Source: Pseudomonas sp. (GTDB taxonomy: Bacteria; Pseudomonadota; Gammaproteobacteria; Pseudomonadales; Pseudomonadaceae). Taken from it: DNA of 6,974 nt. The stretch is taken from assembly GCA_003523465.1 (NCBI GenBank), contig DQAA01000403.1, positions 1-6,974 on the forward strand, given 5' to 3'. The stretch's first letter is position 1. Every line of letters begins with the position of its first letter. Position numbers and translations under genes: made by a program. Below the pieces are notes generated by a model that worked only from the letters and a program-made list of their open reading frames with translations, did not search any database and had not been told where the DNA came from. This document shows positions 1 through 4,912 of this stretch, piece after piece.

Positions 1-14
1 CACGAATTCCAGGC

Positions 15-48
15 AAAAAAAAGCGCAGGCCAGGGCCTGCGCTTTTTT
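15..48. terminator. Intrinsic terminator downstream of fpr, probably bidirectional
   Basis: A perfect 8-bp GC-rich stem (23-30 pairing with 35-42, 4-base loop) is flanked by an A-run (15-22) on the left and a T-run (43-48) on the right. Read on the minus strand, the hairpin is followed by eight U residues directly downstream of the fpr stop codon, a classic Rho-independent terminator. Read on the plus strand it is also followed by a U-run, so it could stop a plus-strand gene entering from the left as well. Confidence 0.92.
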
Positions 49-57
49 CATATCGGC

Positions 58-837
58 TTACTTCTCGACGAAAGCACGCTCGATCAGGTAGTCGCCTGGC
101 TCACGCATGCGCGCGGAGATCTTCAGGCCGAAGCTGTCGAGCACTTCGCTGGTTTCGTCCAGCATGCTCGGGCTACCGCAGATCATGGCGCGGTCGTCCT
201 GCGGGTTGATCGGCGGCAGGCCGATATCGCTGAACAGTTTGCCGCTGCGCATCAGGTCGGTCAGACGGCCCTGGTTCTCGAAAGGCTCGCGGGTAACGGT
301 CGGGTAGTAGATCAGTTTTTCACGCAGCGCTTCGCCGAAGAACTCGTTCTGCGGCAGGTGCTCGGTGATGAACTCGCGGTAGGCGACTTCGTTCACGTAG
401 CGAACGCCGTGAACCAGGATCACTTTTTCGAAACGCTCGTAGGTCTCAGGGTCCTGGATGACGCTCATAAATGGCGCCAGGCCAGTACCGGTGCTGAGCA
501 GGTACAGGTGCTTGCCAGGATTCAGGTCGTCGAGGACGAGGGTGCCGGTAGGCTTCTTGCTGATGATGACCTCATCGCCTTCCTTCAGGTGCTGCAACTG
601 GGAGGTCAGCGGACCATCCGGCACCTTGATGCTGAAGAACTCCAGATGCTCTTCCCAGTTCGGGCTGGCGATGGAGTAAGCGCGCATGAGCGGGCGGCCG
701 TTGGGCTGTTGCAGGCCGATCATCACGAACTGACCGTTCTCGAAGCGCAGGCCCGGGTCACGGGTGCACTTGAAGCTGAACAGGGTGTCGTTCCAGTGGT
801 GAACACTGAGGACACGTTCGTGGTTCATGTTGCTCAT
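58..837 (-). CDS. fpr: Ferredoxin/flavodoxin-NADP+ reductase Fpr
   Basis: A 259-residue cytosolic FAD enzyme that exchanges electrons between NADPH and ferredoxin or flavodoxin, supplying iron-sulfur metabolism and superoxide defence. Visible motifs are the FAD-binding RAYS (residues 52-55), the NADP-binding STGTGLAPF (115-123), VHGVR (142-146) and CGSP (220-223). The C-terminus ends AFVEK, the tail typical of the Azotobacter/Pseudomonas (subclass I) bacterial reductases rather than the E. coli type. The length matches Pseudomonas Fpr (about 258). The ATG start is supported by an AGGAG (plus-strand 847-851) nine bases upstream. It is transcribed divergently from finR, the known activator of fpr under superoxide stress in P. 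putida and P. aeruginosa, and ends just before a strong terminator, so it is probably monocistronic. Nothing looks truncated. Confidence 0.97.
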   Translation of the reverse strand: MSNMNHERVLSVHHWNDTLFSFKCTRDPGLRFENGQFVMIGLQQPNGRPLMRAYSIASPNWEEHLEFFSIKVPDGPLTSQLQHLKEGDEVIISKKPTGTLVLDDLNPGKHLYLLSTGTGLAPFMSVIQDPETYERFEKVILVHGVRYVNEVAYREFITEHLPQNEFFGEALREKLIYYPTVTREPFENQGRLTDLMRSGKLFSDIGLPPINPQDDRAMICGSPSMLDETSEVLDSFGLKISARMREPGDYLIERAFVEK

Positions 838-891
838 GTAAGGGGGCTCCTGAGAAAAACGCAGCGCTAACCGAGAGCGCGATTGCGCGAT

Positions 892-920
892 AGTTTAATG
901 CGGAGGACAATATCTGTTAA
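892..920 (-). promoter_or_regulatory. Predicted sigma-70 promoter of fpr
   Basis: On the minus strand, TTAACA (plus-strand 915-920; 5 of 6 to the -35 consensus) is separated by exactly 17 bases from TAAACT (892-897; 4 of 6 to the -10 consensus). Transcription would begin near 885, giving a leader of roughly 48 bases with the AGGAG in front of the fpr ATG. The weak -10 box fits a promoter needing an activator such as FinR. This is a prediction by eye. Confidence 0.5.
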
Positions 921-959
921 ATGAATTATCAAGATATGTCTTATCGGTTATATAGATAT
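910..959. promoter_or_regulatory. Candidate FinR operator in the fpr-finR intergenic region
   Basis: ATATCT at 910-915 and AGATAT at 932-937 form an inverted repeat overlapping the predicted -35 box of fpr. A second AGATAT at 954-959 lies exactly 22 bp (two helical turns) from the first and reaches the finR start codon. A smaller palindrome TATC-AA-GATA sits at 927-936. Repeated AT-rich half-sites on one face of the helix fit a LysR-type tetramer that activates the divergent gene and represses its own. Assignment to FinR is inferred from position; I do not know a published FinR consensus to compare with. Confidence 0.4.
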
Positions 960-1884
960 GCGATTTACTCTTCGTCAGCTTCAGGTCTTCGTCGCCGTCG
1001 CCCAACACCAAAGCGTGTCGCGCGCGGCCGGTGTGCTCGCGCTATCGCAGTCGGCGGCCAGCACGTCCATCACCGAACTCGAACGGCAATCCAGTTGCCA
1101 GTTGTTCGACCGCGCGGGCAAGCGCCTGAGCCTCAATGCCCTTGGTCATCAACTGCTACCCCAGGCGGTGGCCCTGCTCGACCAGGCCAAGGAAATCGAG
1201 GACCTGCTCAACGGCAAGTCCGGTTTCGGCTCGCTGGCGGTGGGGGCCACCCTGACCATTGGCAATTACCTGGCGACCCTGCTGATCGGCAGCTTCATGC
1301 AGGTGCATCCCGAGAGCCAGGTCAAACTGCATGTGCAGAACACGGCGCATATCGTGCAACAGGTCGCCCACTATGAAATTGATCTGGGTCTAATCGAGGG
1401 TGACTGCAACCACCCGGACCTGGAGGTGCAGCCCTGGGTCGCGGACGAGTTGATCGTCTTCTGTGCCCCGCAGCACCCCTTGGCGCAACGCGGGACCGCC
1501 AGTCTCGACGAACTGACCCGCGAGGCGTGGATTCTCCGCGAGGAAGGCTCCGGCACACGGCTGACATTCGATCAGGCCATGCGACATCACCGTTCAGTGC
1601 TCAATATCCGCCTGGAACTGGAACATACCGAGGCGATCAAGCGCGCGGTGGAGTCCGGGCTGGGCATCGGCTGCATTTCCCGCCTGGCCCTGCGCGACGC
1701 GTTCCGCCGCGGCAGCCTGGTGCCGGTAGCCACCCCGGAACTGGACCTGGCGCTGCAGTTCTTCTTCATCTGGCACAAGCAGAAATATCAGACATCTGCG
1801 ATGCGCGAATTCCTAGAACTGTGCAGAAGCTTCACCGCAGGCGTGCAACGCAGCGACGAGATCGTCCTGCCGAGCATCGCCTAG
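958..1884 (+). CDS. finR: LysR-type redox-responsive transcriptional regulator FinR
   Basis: A 308-residue LysR-family regulator that, in P. putida and P. aeruginosa, is required for fpr induction by superoxide. Residues about 3-62 form the winged helix-turn-helix (SRAAGVLALSQSAAST region at 21-36); residues about 90-295 form the effector-binding domain. It has exactly five cysteines (47, 150, 169, 239, 289). As I recall, 150, 239 and 289 are the three conserved in FinR homologues, yet the cysteines proved individually dispensable. Residues reported by mutagenesis to matter (T39, D51, R194, L215, E225) are all present at those exact numbers. ATG 958 is the only usable start, since an in-frame stop lies at 922-924 with no other start codon between. 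No clear Shine-Dalgarno sequence precedes it. It is divergent from its target fpr, and its stop lies four bases from that of convergent dgkA. Confidence 0.95.
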   Translation: MRFTLRQLQVFVAVAQHQSVSRAAGVLALSQSAASTSITELERQSSCQLFDRAGKRLSLNALGHQLLPQAVALLDQAKEIEDLLNGKSGFGSLAVGATLTIGNYLATLLIGSFMQVHPESQVKLHVQNTAHIVQQVAHYEIDLGLIEGDCNHPDLEVQPWVADELIVFCAPQHPLAQRGTASLDELTREAWILREEGSGTRLTFDQAMRHHRSVLNIRLELEHTEAIKRAVESGLGIGCISRLALRDAFRRGSLVPVATPELDLALQFFFIWHKQKYQTSAMREFLELCRSFTAGVQRSDEIVLPSIA

Positions 1885-1888
1885 CGCT

Positions 1889-2251
1889 TCAGAGAAGGAT
1901 GACGCCCCAGACCAGCGCCACCATGGTCAGTGCCACGAATTGCGCGGCGCTGCCCATGTCCTTGGCATTCTTCGACAGCGGATGGCGGTCCAGGGAAATA
2001 CGGTCGATCGCGGCCTCGACTGCGGAGTTGAGCAGCTCGACGATCAGCCCCAGCAGGCACACCGCGATCAGGATGGCCCGCTCGGCCCGGCTGACATCCA
2101 GCCAGAATGCCAGCGGCACCAGGATCACATTGAGCAGCACCAGTTGGCGGAATGCCGCTTCTCCGGAGAAAGCTGCGCGCAGGCCATCGAGGGAATAACC
2201 CGCAGCATTGAAAACACGTTTGAAACCGGTCTGGCCTTTGAAGGGCGACAT
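1889..2251 (-). CDS. dgkA: Diacylglycerol kinase DgkA, integral membrane
   Basis: A 120-residue inner-membrane enzyme that phosphorylates diacylglycerol with ATP to phosphatidic acid, recycling the diacylglycerol released when phospholipid head groups are used for periplasmic glucans. The prokaryotic DgkA signature is intact: ELLNSAVEAAIDR (residues 72-84) carries the catalytic glutamates and asparagine (E72, N75, E79), SKNAKDMGSAAQ (93-104) carries K97-D98, and EAAFRQ begins at 31. Three hydrophobic segments are visible at about 36-50, 58-75 and 102-120. I chose ATG 2251 (MSPFKG...), which matches the usual DgkA N-terminus; the reading frame extends to a TTG at 2305, but that start would add 18 untypical residues and run through a hairpin. 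No strong ribosome site is seen. It lies 72 bases after erdR on the same strand and ends four bases from the finR stop. Confidence 0.95.
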   Translation of the reverse strand: MSPFKGQTGFKRVFNAAGYSLDGLRAAFSGEAAFRQLVLLNVILVPLAFWLDVSRAERAILIAVCLLGLIVELLNSAVEAAIDRISLDRHPLSKNAKDMGSAAQFVALTMVALVWGVILL

Positions 2252-2276
2252 AGGGAACCACTTCGGACTGTGGAAA

Positions 2277-2298
2277 GCGGTGCAGCCTAGTGCACCGC
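2277..2298. terminator. Hairpin between erdR and dgkA (possible terminator or attenuator)
   Basis: A perfect 8-bp stem (GCGGTGCA at 2277-2284 with TGCACCGC at 2291-2298) closes a 6-base loop, starting 25 bases beyond the erdR stop. On the minus strand it is followed only by CTTTCC, so the U-tract is weak; a run of six T precedes the hairpin (2304-2309). It could be a partial terminator reducing read-through into dgkA, or a 3' processing/stability element. Confidence 0.5.
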
Positions 2299-2323
2299 GA
2301 GTCAAAAAACCGTGAAGGTCGAT

Positions 2324-2974
2324 TTAGCTGGCGGAGACGGATTCCAGCTGCTGCAACAGCAAGGCAGCCTGGGTCCGGGTACGCACGCCGAGCTTGCGGA
2401 AGATCGCAGTGACGTGGGCCTTGATGGTCGCTTCGGAGACGTTCAGCTCGTAGGCGATCTGCTTGTTCAGCAGGCCTTCGCAGACCATGGTCAGCACCCG
2501 GAACTGCTGCGGCGTCAGGCTGGCCAGACCTTCGCTGGCGGCCTTGGCCTCGGCGGACACATCCACTTTTTCGAACGCCTGCGGCGGCCACCAGACCTCA
2601 CCGTCCAGCACCTTGCGCACGGCGTCCTGGATGTCTTCCAGGGGGCTGGATTTCGGAATGAAGCCACTGGCGCCGAACTCCCGGGACTTGACGACGACCG
2701 CCGCTTCTTCCTGGGCCGACACCATGACCACCGGGATCTGCGGATATTGCCCGCGCAGCAACACCAGCCCGGAGAAGCCGTAGGCCCCCGGCATGTTCAG
2801 GTCAAGCAGGACCAGGTCCCAGTCGGACTTCTCGGCGAGGCGGGTTTCCAGCTCGGCGATGCTGGCGGCTTCCACCAGACGCACGTCACTTCCCAGCCCC
2901 AGGGTCACGGCCTGGCGCAGGGCGCTGCGAAACAGCGGGTGGTCATCGGCAATCAGGATTTCGTATGTGGCCAT
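2324..2974 (-). CDS. erdR: NarL/FixJ-family response regulator ErdR (CrbR)
   Basis: A 216-residue response regulator. The receiver domain (about 1-125) shows the acidic pair D10-D11, phosphoacceptor D58 in LLDLNMPG, S86 in VMVSAQ and K108 in IPKSS. The C-terminal LuxR-type helix-turn-helix (about 150-212) contains LTPQQFRVL, LLNKQIAYELNVSEATIKAHV and FRKLGVRTRTQAALLL. Length and sequence fit Pseudomonas ErdR (PA3604), which with sensor MxtR/CrbS controls acetate utilisation (acs, actP) and belongs to the ethanol-oxidation regulatory network. No cognate sensor kinase adjoins it, consistent with the orphan arrangement in Pseudomonas. I chose ATG 2974 because the receiver fold begins directly after it and an AGGA (plus-strand 2986-2989) lies 11 bases upstream; the in-frame ATG at 3019 would add 15 unstructured residues and lies at the predicted -10 box. 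It follows the DTW gene by 77 bases. Confidence 0.93.
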   Translation of the reverse strand: MATYEILIADDHPLFRSALRQAVTLGLGSDVRLVEAASIAELETRLAEKSDWDLVLLDLNMPGAYGFSGLVLLRGQYPQIPVVMVSAQEEAAVVVKSREFGASGFIPKSSPLEDIQDAVRKVLDGEVWWPPQAFEKVDVSAEAKAASEGLASLTPQQFRVLTMVCEGLLNKQIAYELNVSEATIKAHVTAIFRKLGVRTRTQAALLLQQLESVSAS

Positions 2975-3017
2975 CGATCTAATGATCCTGTTCTGTGCTG
3001 GATCCGGAAGTTTCAAC

Positions 3018-3043
3018 ATTATGAAGCAAAGTGCAACACTTGC
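3018..3043 (-). promoter_or_regulatory. Candidate erdR promoter with palindromic operator-like element
   Basis: On the minus strand CATAAT (plus-strand 3018-3023) matches the -10 consensus at 5 of 6 positions, but no good -35 box lies 16-18 bases upstream. That space instead holds an imperfect palindrome, GCAAGTG-TTG-CACTTTGC (3026-3043), whose core AAGTG-TTG-CACTT (3029-3041) is perfect. A weak -35 overlapped by a dyad suggests activator-dependent transcription. The activator is unknown. Confidence 0.35.
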
Positions 3044-3051
3044 CCCTTGGA

Positions 3052-3762
3052 CTATAGGAAGGGCTTGAGGCGCTGATGAACGGCGTCATCGCAATCCAGC
3101 GGCAACTGGAACTTGGCCCCCAGATAGTGAGTGCTGAATACATCGAGGTAGGCATCCAGCGCTTGCGCGGCGTTCTGGTCGCCGGCCAGTTCCAGGCACA
3201 TCGCTGCCACTTCCGCCGTGCAGAAATGGTCATCGCGCTTGGAACGGCGCAGGCGGTAGCGGGAAATCTGCTCCGGCTCCAGGCTCAGCACCGGAAAGCG
3301 ATCCAGGTACGGACTTTTGCGGAACATCTTGCGCGCCTCGGTCCAGGTCGCGTCCAGCAGGATGAACAAAGGTCGCTTGCCGGTAGACGGGCGCACCTCG
3401 GTCACCACTCGGGAAGACTCGACGAACTCGCCGGGAAACACGATATACGGCTGCCACTGCGGGTGATCGAGCAACGCCAGCAACTTATCGTCCACGACCG
3501 TGCGCTGCCAGCCAAAAGCGCTGGTCTCGTCGATCAGGTCGGCGATCAGCCAGCCGGTATTGGTCGGTTTGAGCGGCTCGGTATCGTGCATCAACAAGCA
3601 GATGCCCGACTCGGCAGCCACCCTGGGCCGCCAGGCGCACAAGCAATAATCGGAAATCACCCGGCACTCCGGGCAACGGGGGGCACGGGAGCCGCGAGCG
3701 ACGAAGGGTTTGATGCTGCGGGCCAGACGTTCGGCGCGCAGGCGCGAGACGGCGTGGCTCAT
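3052..3762 (-). CDS. tapT: DTW-domain tRNA-uridine aminocarboxypropyltransferase (TapT/YfiP-like)
   Basis: A 236-residue DTW-domain protein. E. coli YfiP (TapT) belongs to this family and transfers the 3-amino-3-carboxypropyl group of S-adenosylmethionine to U47 of tRNA (acp3U). Visible are an N-terminal cysteine cluster CPEC-x6-CLC (C30, C33, C40, C42), probably a zinc site; the family motif as DATW (137-140), followed by TEARKMFRKS; an arginine-rich SRYRLRRSKR (167-176); and a C-terminal helical part with CTAEVAAMCLEL (181-192). Length is close to TapT (about 232). ATG 3762 gives MSHAVSRLRAERLARS, a normal start for the family, but the upstream sequence has no obvious Shine-Dalgarno motif. 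It is divergent from the PA3611-family gene and heads a minus-strand series with erdR and dgkA. The exact tRNA target in this organism is inferred; other DTW paralogues use other positions. Confidence 0.85.
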   Translation of the reverse strand: MSHAVSRLRAERLARSIKPFVARGSRAPRCPECRVISDYCLCAWRPRVAAESGICLLMHDTEPLKPTNTGWLIADLIDETSAFGWQRTVVDDKLLALLDHPQWQPYIVFPGEFVESSRVVTEVRPSTGKRPLFILLDATWTEARKMFRKSPYLDRFPVLSLEPEQISRYRLRRSKRDDHFCTAEVAAMCLELAGDQNAAQALDAYLDVFSTHYLGAKFQLPLDCDDAVHQRLKPFL

Positions 3763-3977
3763 GGGTTCATTCGGCGAGAAAGGCTAACGAAAGGCACTGC
3801 GGACGCTCAGCGGGGCGGAATCGGCGGGAGTTTACGGCACTGTGCTTTACCGTGCAGGGAAATCTCCTACTCCACTATAATCGCCGGCTTATTGATGGTT
3901 GCGACTGACTGCGTTCGTGACGGAACACGGCGTGCGGATGCGGGTCAAAGCGCCAGTTACCGAATCTGGAGAAGTGA
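3763..3977. promoter_or_regulatory. 215-bp divergent control region with a consensus -10 box
   Basis: This non-coding stretch separates the DTW gene (minus) from the PA3611-family gene (plus). It contains a perfect TATAAT on the plus strand at 3876-3881, about 97 bases before the plus-strand start codon, but the sequence 16-18 bases upstream (around TGCAGG) is a poor -35 box, so the promoter is tentative. For the minus strand only weak candidates are seen (a TAAACT-like box near 3830). I see no RNA gene or terminator here. Confidence 0.4.
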
Positions 3978-4400
3978 ATGCTGCGTTTCATCGCCCCCAC
4001 CCTGACTCTGCTGCTGGCCTTGCCGCTGGCCGCCAATGCGGCGTCCAAGCAGGAATACGAACTGACGCAGATGCTGGAAAAAGTCGCCCAGGACAGCAGC
4101 GTCGGCACTCCCCGTGCGATCAACGAAGACATTCTTGACCAAGGCTACACCGTCAAGGGCCCTCAACTGATCAACCACCTCAGCGTCCGCGCCAGTCACG
4201 CCCAGCAGATGCGTGCCAACCCGGAAAAGGTACGTGATCAACTCGGCGCCAGCGTCTGCGCCAACAACGGCTATCGCCAACTGATGGCACGTGGCGCGGT
4301 CATGACCTACCAGTTCACCGAGTACAAGACCAACCGCCCGGTGGCAGTAGAAAACTTCAACGCCCAAAGTTGCGGAATCAACGGCAAGAAAAAGAAATAA
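3978..4400 (+). CDS. PA3611-family (QSregVF) secreted protein
   Basis: A 140-residue exported protein of the family typified by P. aeruginosa PA3611, described as a quorum-sensing-regulated virulence factor of known structure but unproven biochemical role. Residues 1-21 form a clear signal peptide: MLRF, a leucine-rich hydrophobic core, then ANA before the likely cut (21/22), so the mature protein begins ASKQEYE and should be periplasmic or secreted. Family-typical stretches are QLINHLSVRASHAQQMRANP (64-83) and YRQLMARGAVMTYQFTEYKT (99-118). Two mature cysteines, C94 and C132, could form a disulfide. The C-terminus is a basic GKKKK. ATG 3978 has GGAG (3968-3971) six bases upstream, an excellent ribosome site. 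It is convergent with the small gene to its right (8-base gap). The family name comes from P. aeruginosa; quorum control here is not shown. Confidence 0.92.
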   Translation: MLRFIAPTLTLLLALPLAANAASKQEYELTQMLEKVAQDSSVGTPRAINEDILDQGYTVKGPQLINHLSVRASHAQQMRANPEKVRDQLGASVCANNGYRQLMARGAVMTYQFTEYKTNRPVAVENFNAQSCGINGKKKK

Positions 4401-4408
4401 CCACCGCG

Positions 4409-4609
4409 CTACATCATCCGACTGCTTTCGCGCCGTTGTTCCTCATCGGCGCGCAACTCCGCCACCAGCGCCTGCAGGTAGCGCGACCGTCGCTCGCCGC
4501 CTTGCAGCCGACGCAGGCATTCCTCTTCGATACTCAGGTTGTTGGCCTGAGCCGCATTTTGCAGAAGCCGGAACAACTGGCTATCGACCTCCAGACTGAC
4601 ACGTTGCAT
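4409..4609 (-). CDS. Small ribbon-helix-helix-like protein, function unknown
   Basis: A 66-residue protein with no function I can name; homologues occur at this position in other pseudomonads. It begins MQRVSLEVDSQLFRLLQ: a short alternating strand (RVSLEV, 3-8), then helices at about 9-24 and 29-37 (SIEEECLRRLQGG), resembling the Arc/FitA ribbon-helix-helix fold, then a charged helix (about 41-60) that could be a coiled coil. There is one cysteine in EEECLRR. Start ATG 4609 was chosen because GGGAGG (plus-strand 4616-4621) lies six bases upstream; the TTG at 4615 abuts that ribosome site and cannot be used. The start codon lies within a perfect palindrome (4603-4616), consistent with autoregulation. 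No toxin gene adjoins it, so it is not obviously an antitoxin. Translation is well supported; DNA binding is inferred. Confidence 0.8.
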   Translation of the reverse strand: MQRVSLEVDSQLFRLLQNAAQANNLSIEEECLRRLQGGERRSRYLQALVAELRADEEQRRESSRMM

Positions 4610-4616
4610 ATGCAAC
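4603..4616. promoter_or_regulatory. Perfect 14-bp palindrome over the start codon of the small gene
   Basis: GTTGCAT-ATGCAAC is a perfect 14-bp palindrome. On the minus strand it runs from the last base of the GGGAGG ribosome site through the ATG (4607-4609) and into the second and third codons. As DNA it could be an operator for a small dimeric regulator, possibly the encoded protein itself. As RNA it could fold into a 5-bp stem with a 4-base loop that masks the initiation site. Confidence 0.5.
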
Positions 4617-4912
4617 CTCCCTGTGCCGCGTATCGCTAATACTCAGTTAACCAGAGCAACAAGAAAGTTGGATCCGATCTGACGAGCGGCGCGCCAGAGC
4701 CCTGCAAAGCGAATAAAACGATCTTCTGTCATGACGTTATGCGCACATGCTCGACAAAGCGCAAACACGTGGCAGGGTCTAGATTGATTACAAATACCTT
4801 TCATCTTCCGGACAGACAAAGGAGGCTGTCCGCGACCAGTCCGTGCCGCGACAACATCCCGAGAAAGACAACACAAAGGGATCAGCTTTTGCTGCAGAAA
4901 GGAGACGTTTGC
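4610..4912. other. 303-bp divergent intergenic region, partly a leader for the LOG gene
   Basis: This region has no convincing long gene. Its left part (4610-4735) is upstream of the small minus-strand gene and includes a 29-codon minus-strand frame (4643-4732) of doubtful reality. Its right part (about 4780-4912) is probably the 5' leader of the LOG gene, with a 7-bp hairpin (4809-4832) and three A-rich GGA/GGG motifs (4816, 4873, 4896). An 8-bp palindrome GTCATGAC lies at 4728-4735. I could not find a sigma-70 promoter with both boxes on either strand, and no terminator, tRNA or repeat family is apparent. Confidence 0.6.
4809..4832 (+). promoter_or_regulatory. Leader hairpin with AAAGGAGG in its loop (RsmA/CsrA-like site)
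   Basis: CGGACAG (4809-4815) and CTGTCCG (4826-4832) form a perfect 7-bp stem closing the loop ACAAAGGAGG. A GGA presented in a hairpin loop within an ACA(A)RGGA context resembles the binding site of RsmA/CsrA proteins. A similar AGAAAGGAGA (4896-4905) is the ribosome binding site of the LOG gene, and ACAAAGGGAT lies between them (4873-4882). No start codon lies at a proper distance after the first site, so it does not serve translation of another gene. Confidence 0.45.

Noticed and set aside
358..870. Plus-strand open frame of 170 residues antisense to fpr
   Set aside because: It lies opposite fpr, whose family motifs are unambiguous; it shows no domain, and such frames are common in GC-rich DNA.
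921..1376. Plus-strand frame starting at ATG 921, with GGAGG at 902-906
   Set aside because: It is out of frame with finR, the GGAGG is 14 bases away, and the product is low-complexity Arg/Pro/Gly.
2249..2305. N-terminal extension of dgkA to the TTG at 2305
   Set aside because: The family N-terminus is MSPFKG; the extension would translate through the erdR-dgkA hairpin and has no ribosome site.
2975..3019. Earlier erdR start at ATG 3019
   Set aside because: It would add 15 residues before the receiver fold and lies at the predicted -10 box.
3033..3050. Possible sigma-54 promoter upstream of erdR (GG-N10-GC with TTGC)
   Set aside because: The -12 part fits but the -24 part (AGGGGC) lacks the TGGCA core.
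4613..4615. TTG start for the small gene
   Set aside because: It abuts the GGGAGG ribosome site; ATG 4609 has proper spacing.
4861..4880. Crc/Hfq catabolite-repression (AANAANAA) motif in the LOG leader
   Set aside because: The A-rich stretch resembles the motif but does not match it at the required positions.
4739..4912. 58-residue N-terminal extension of the LOG protein
   Set aside because: ATG 4739 has no ribosome site, while ATG 4913 has AAAGGAG at ideal spacing; the extension is unlike a folded domain.
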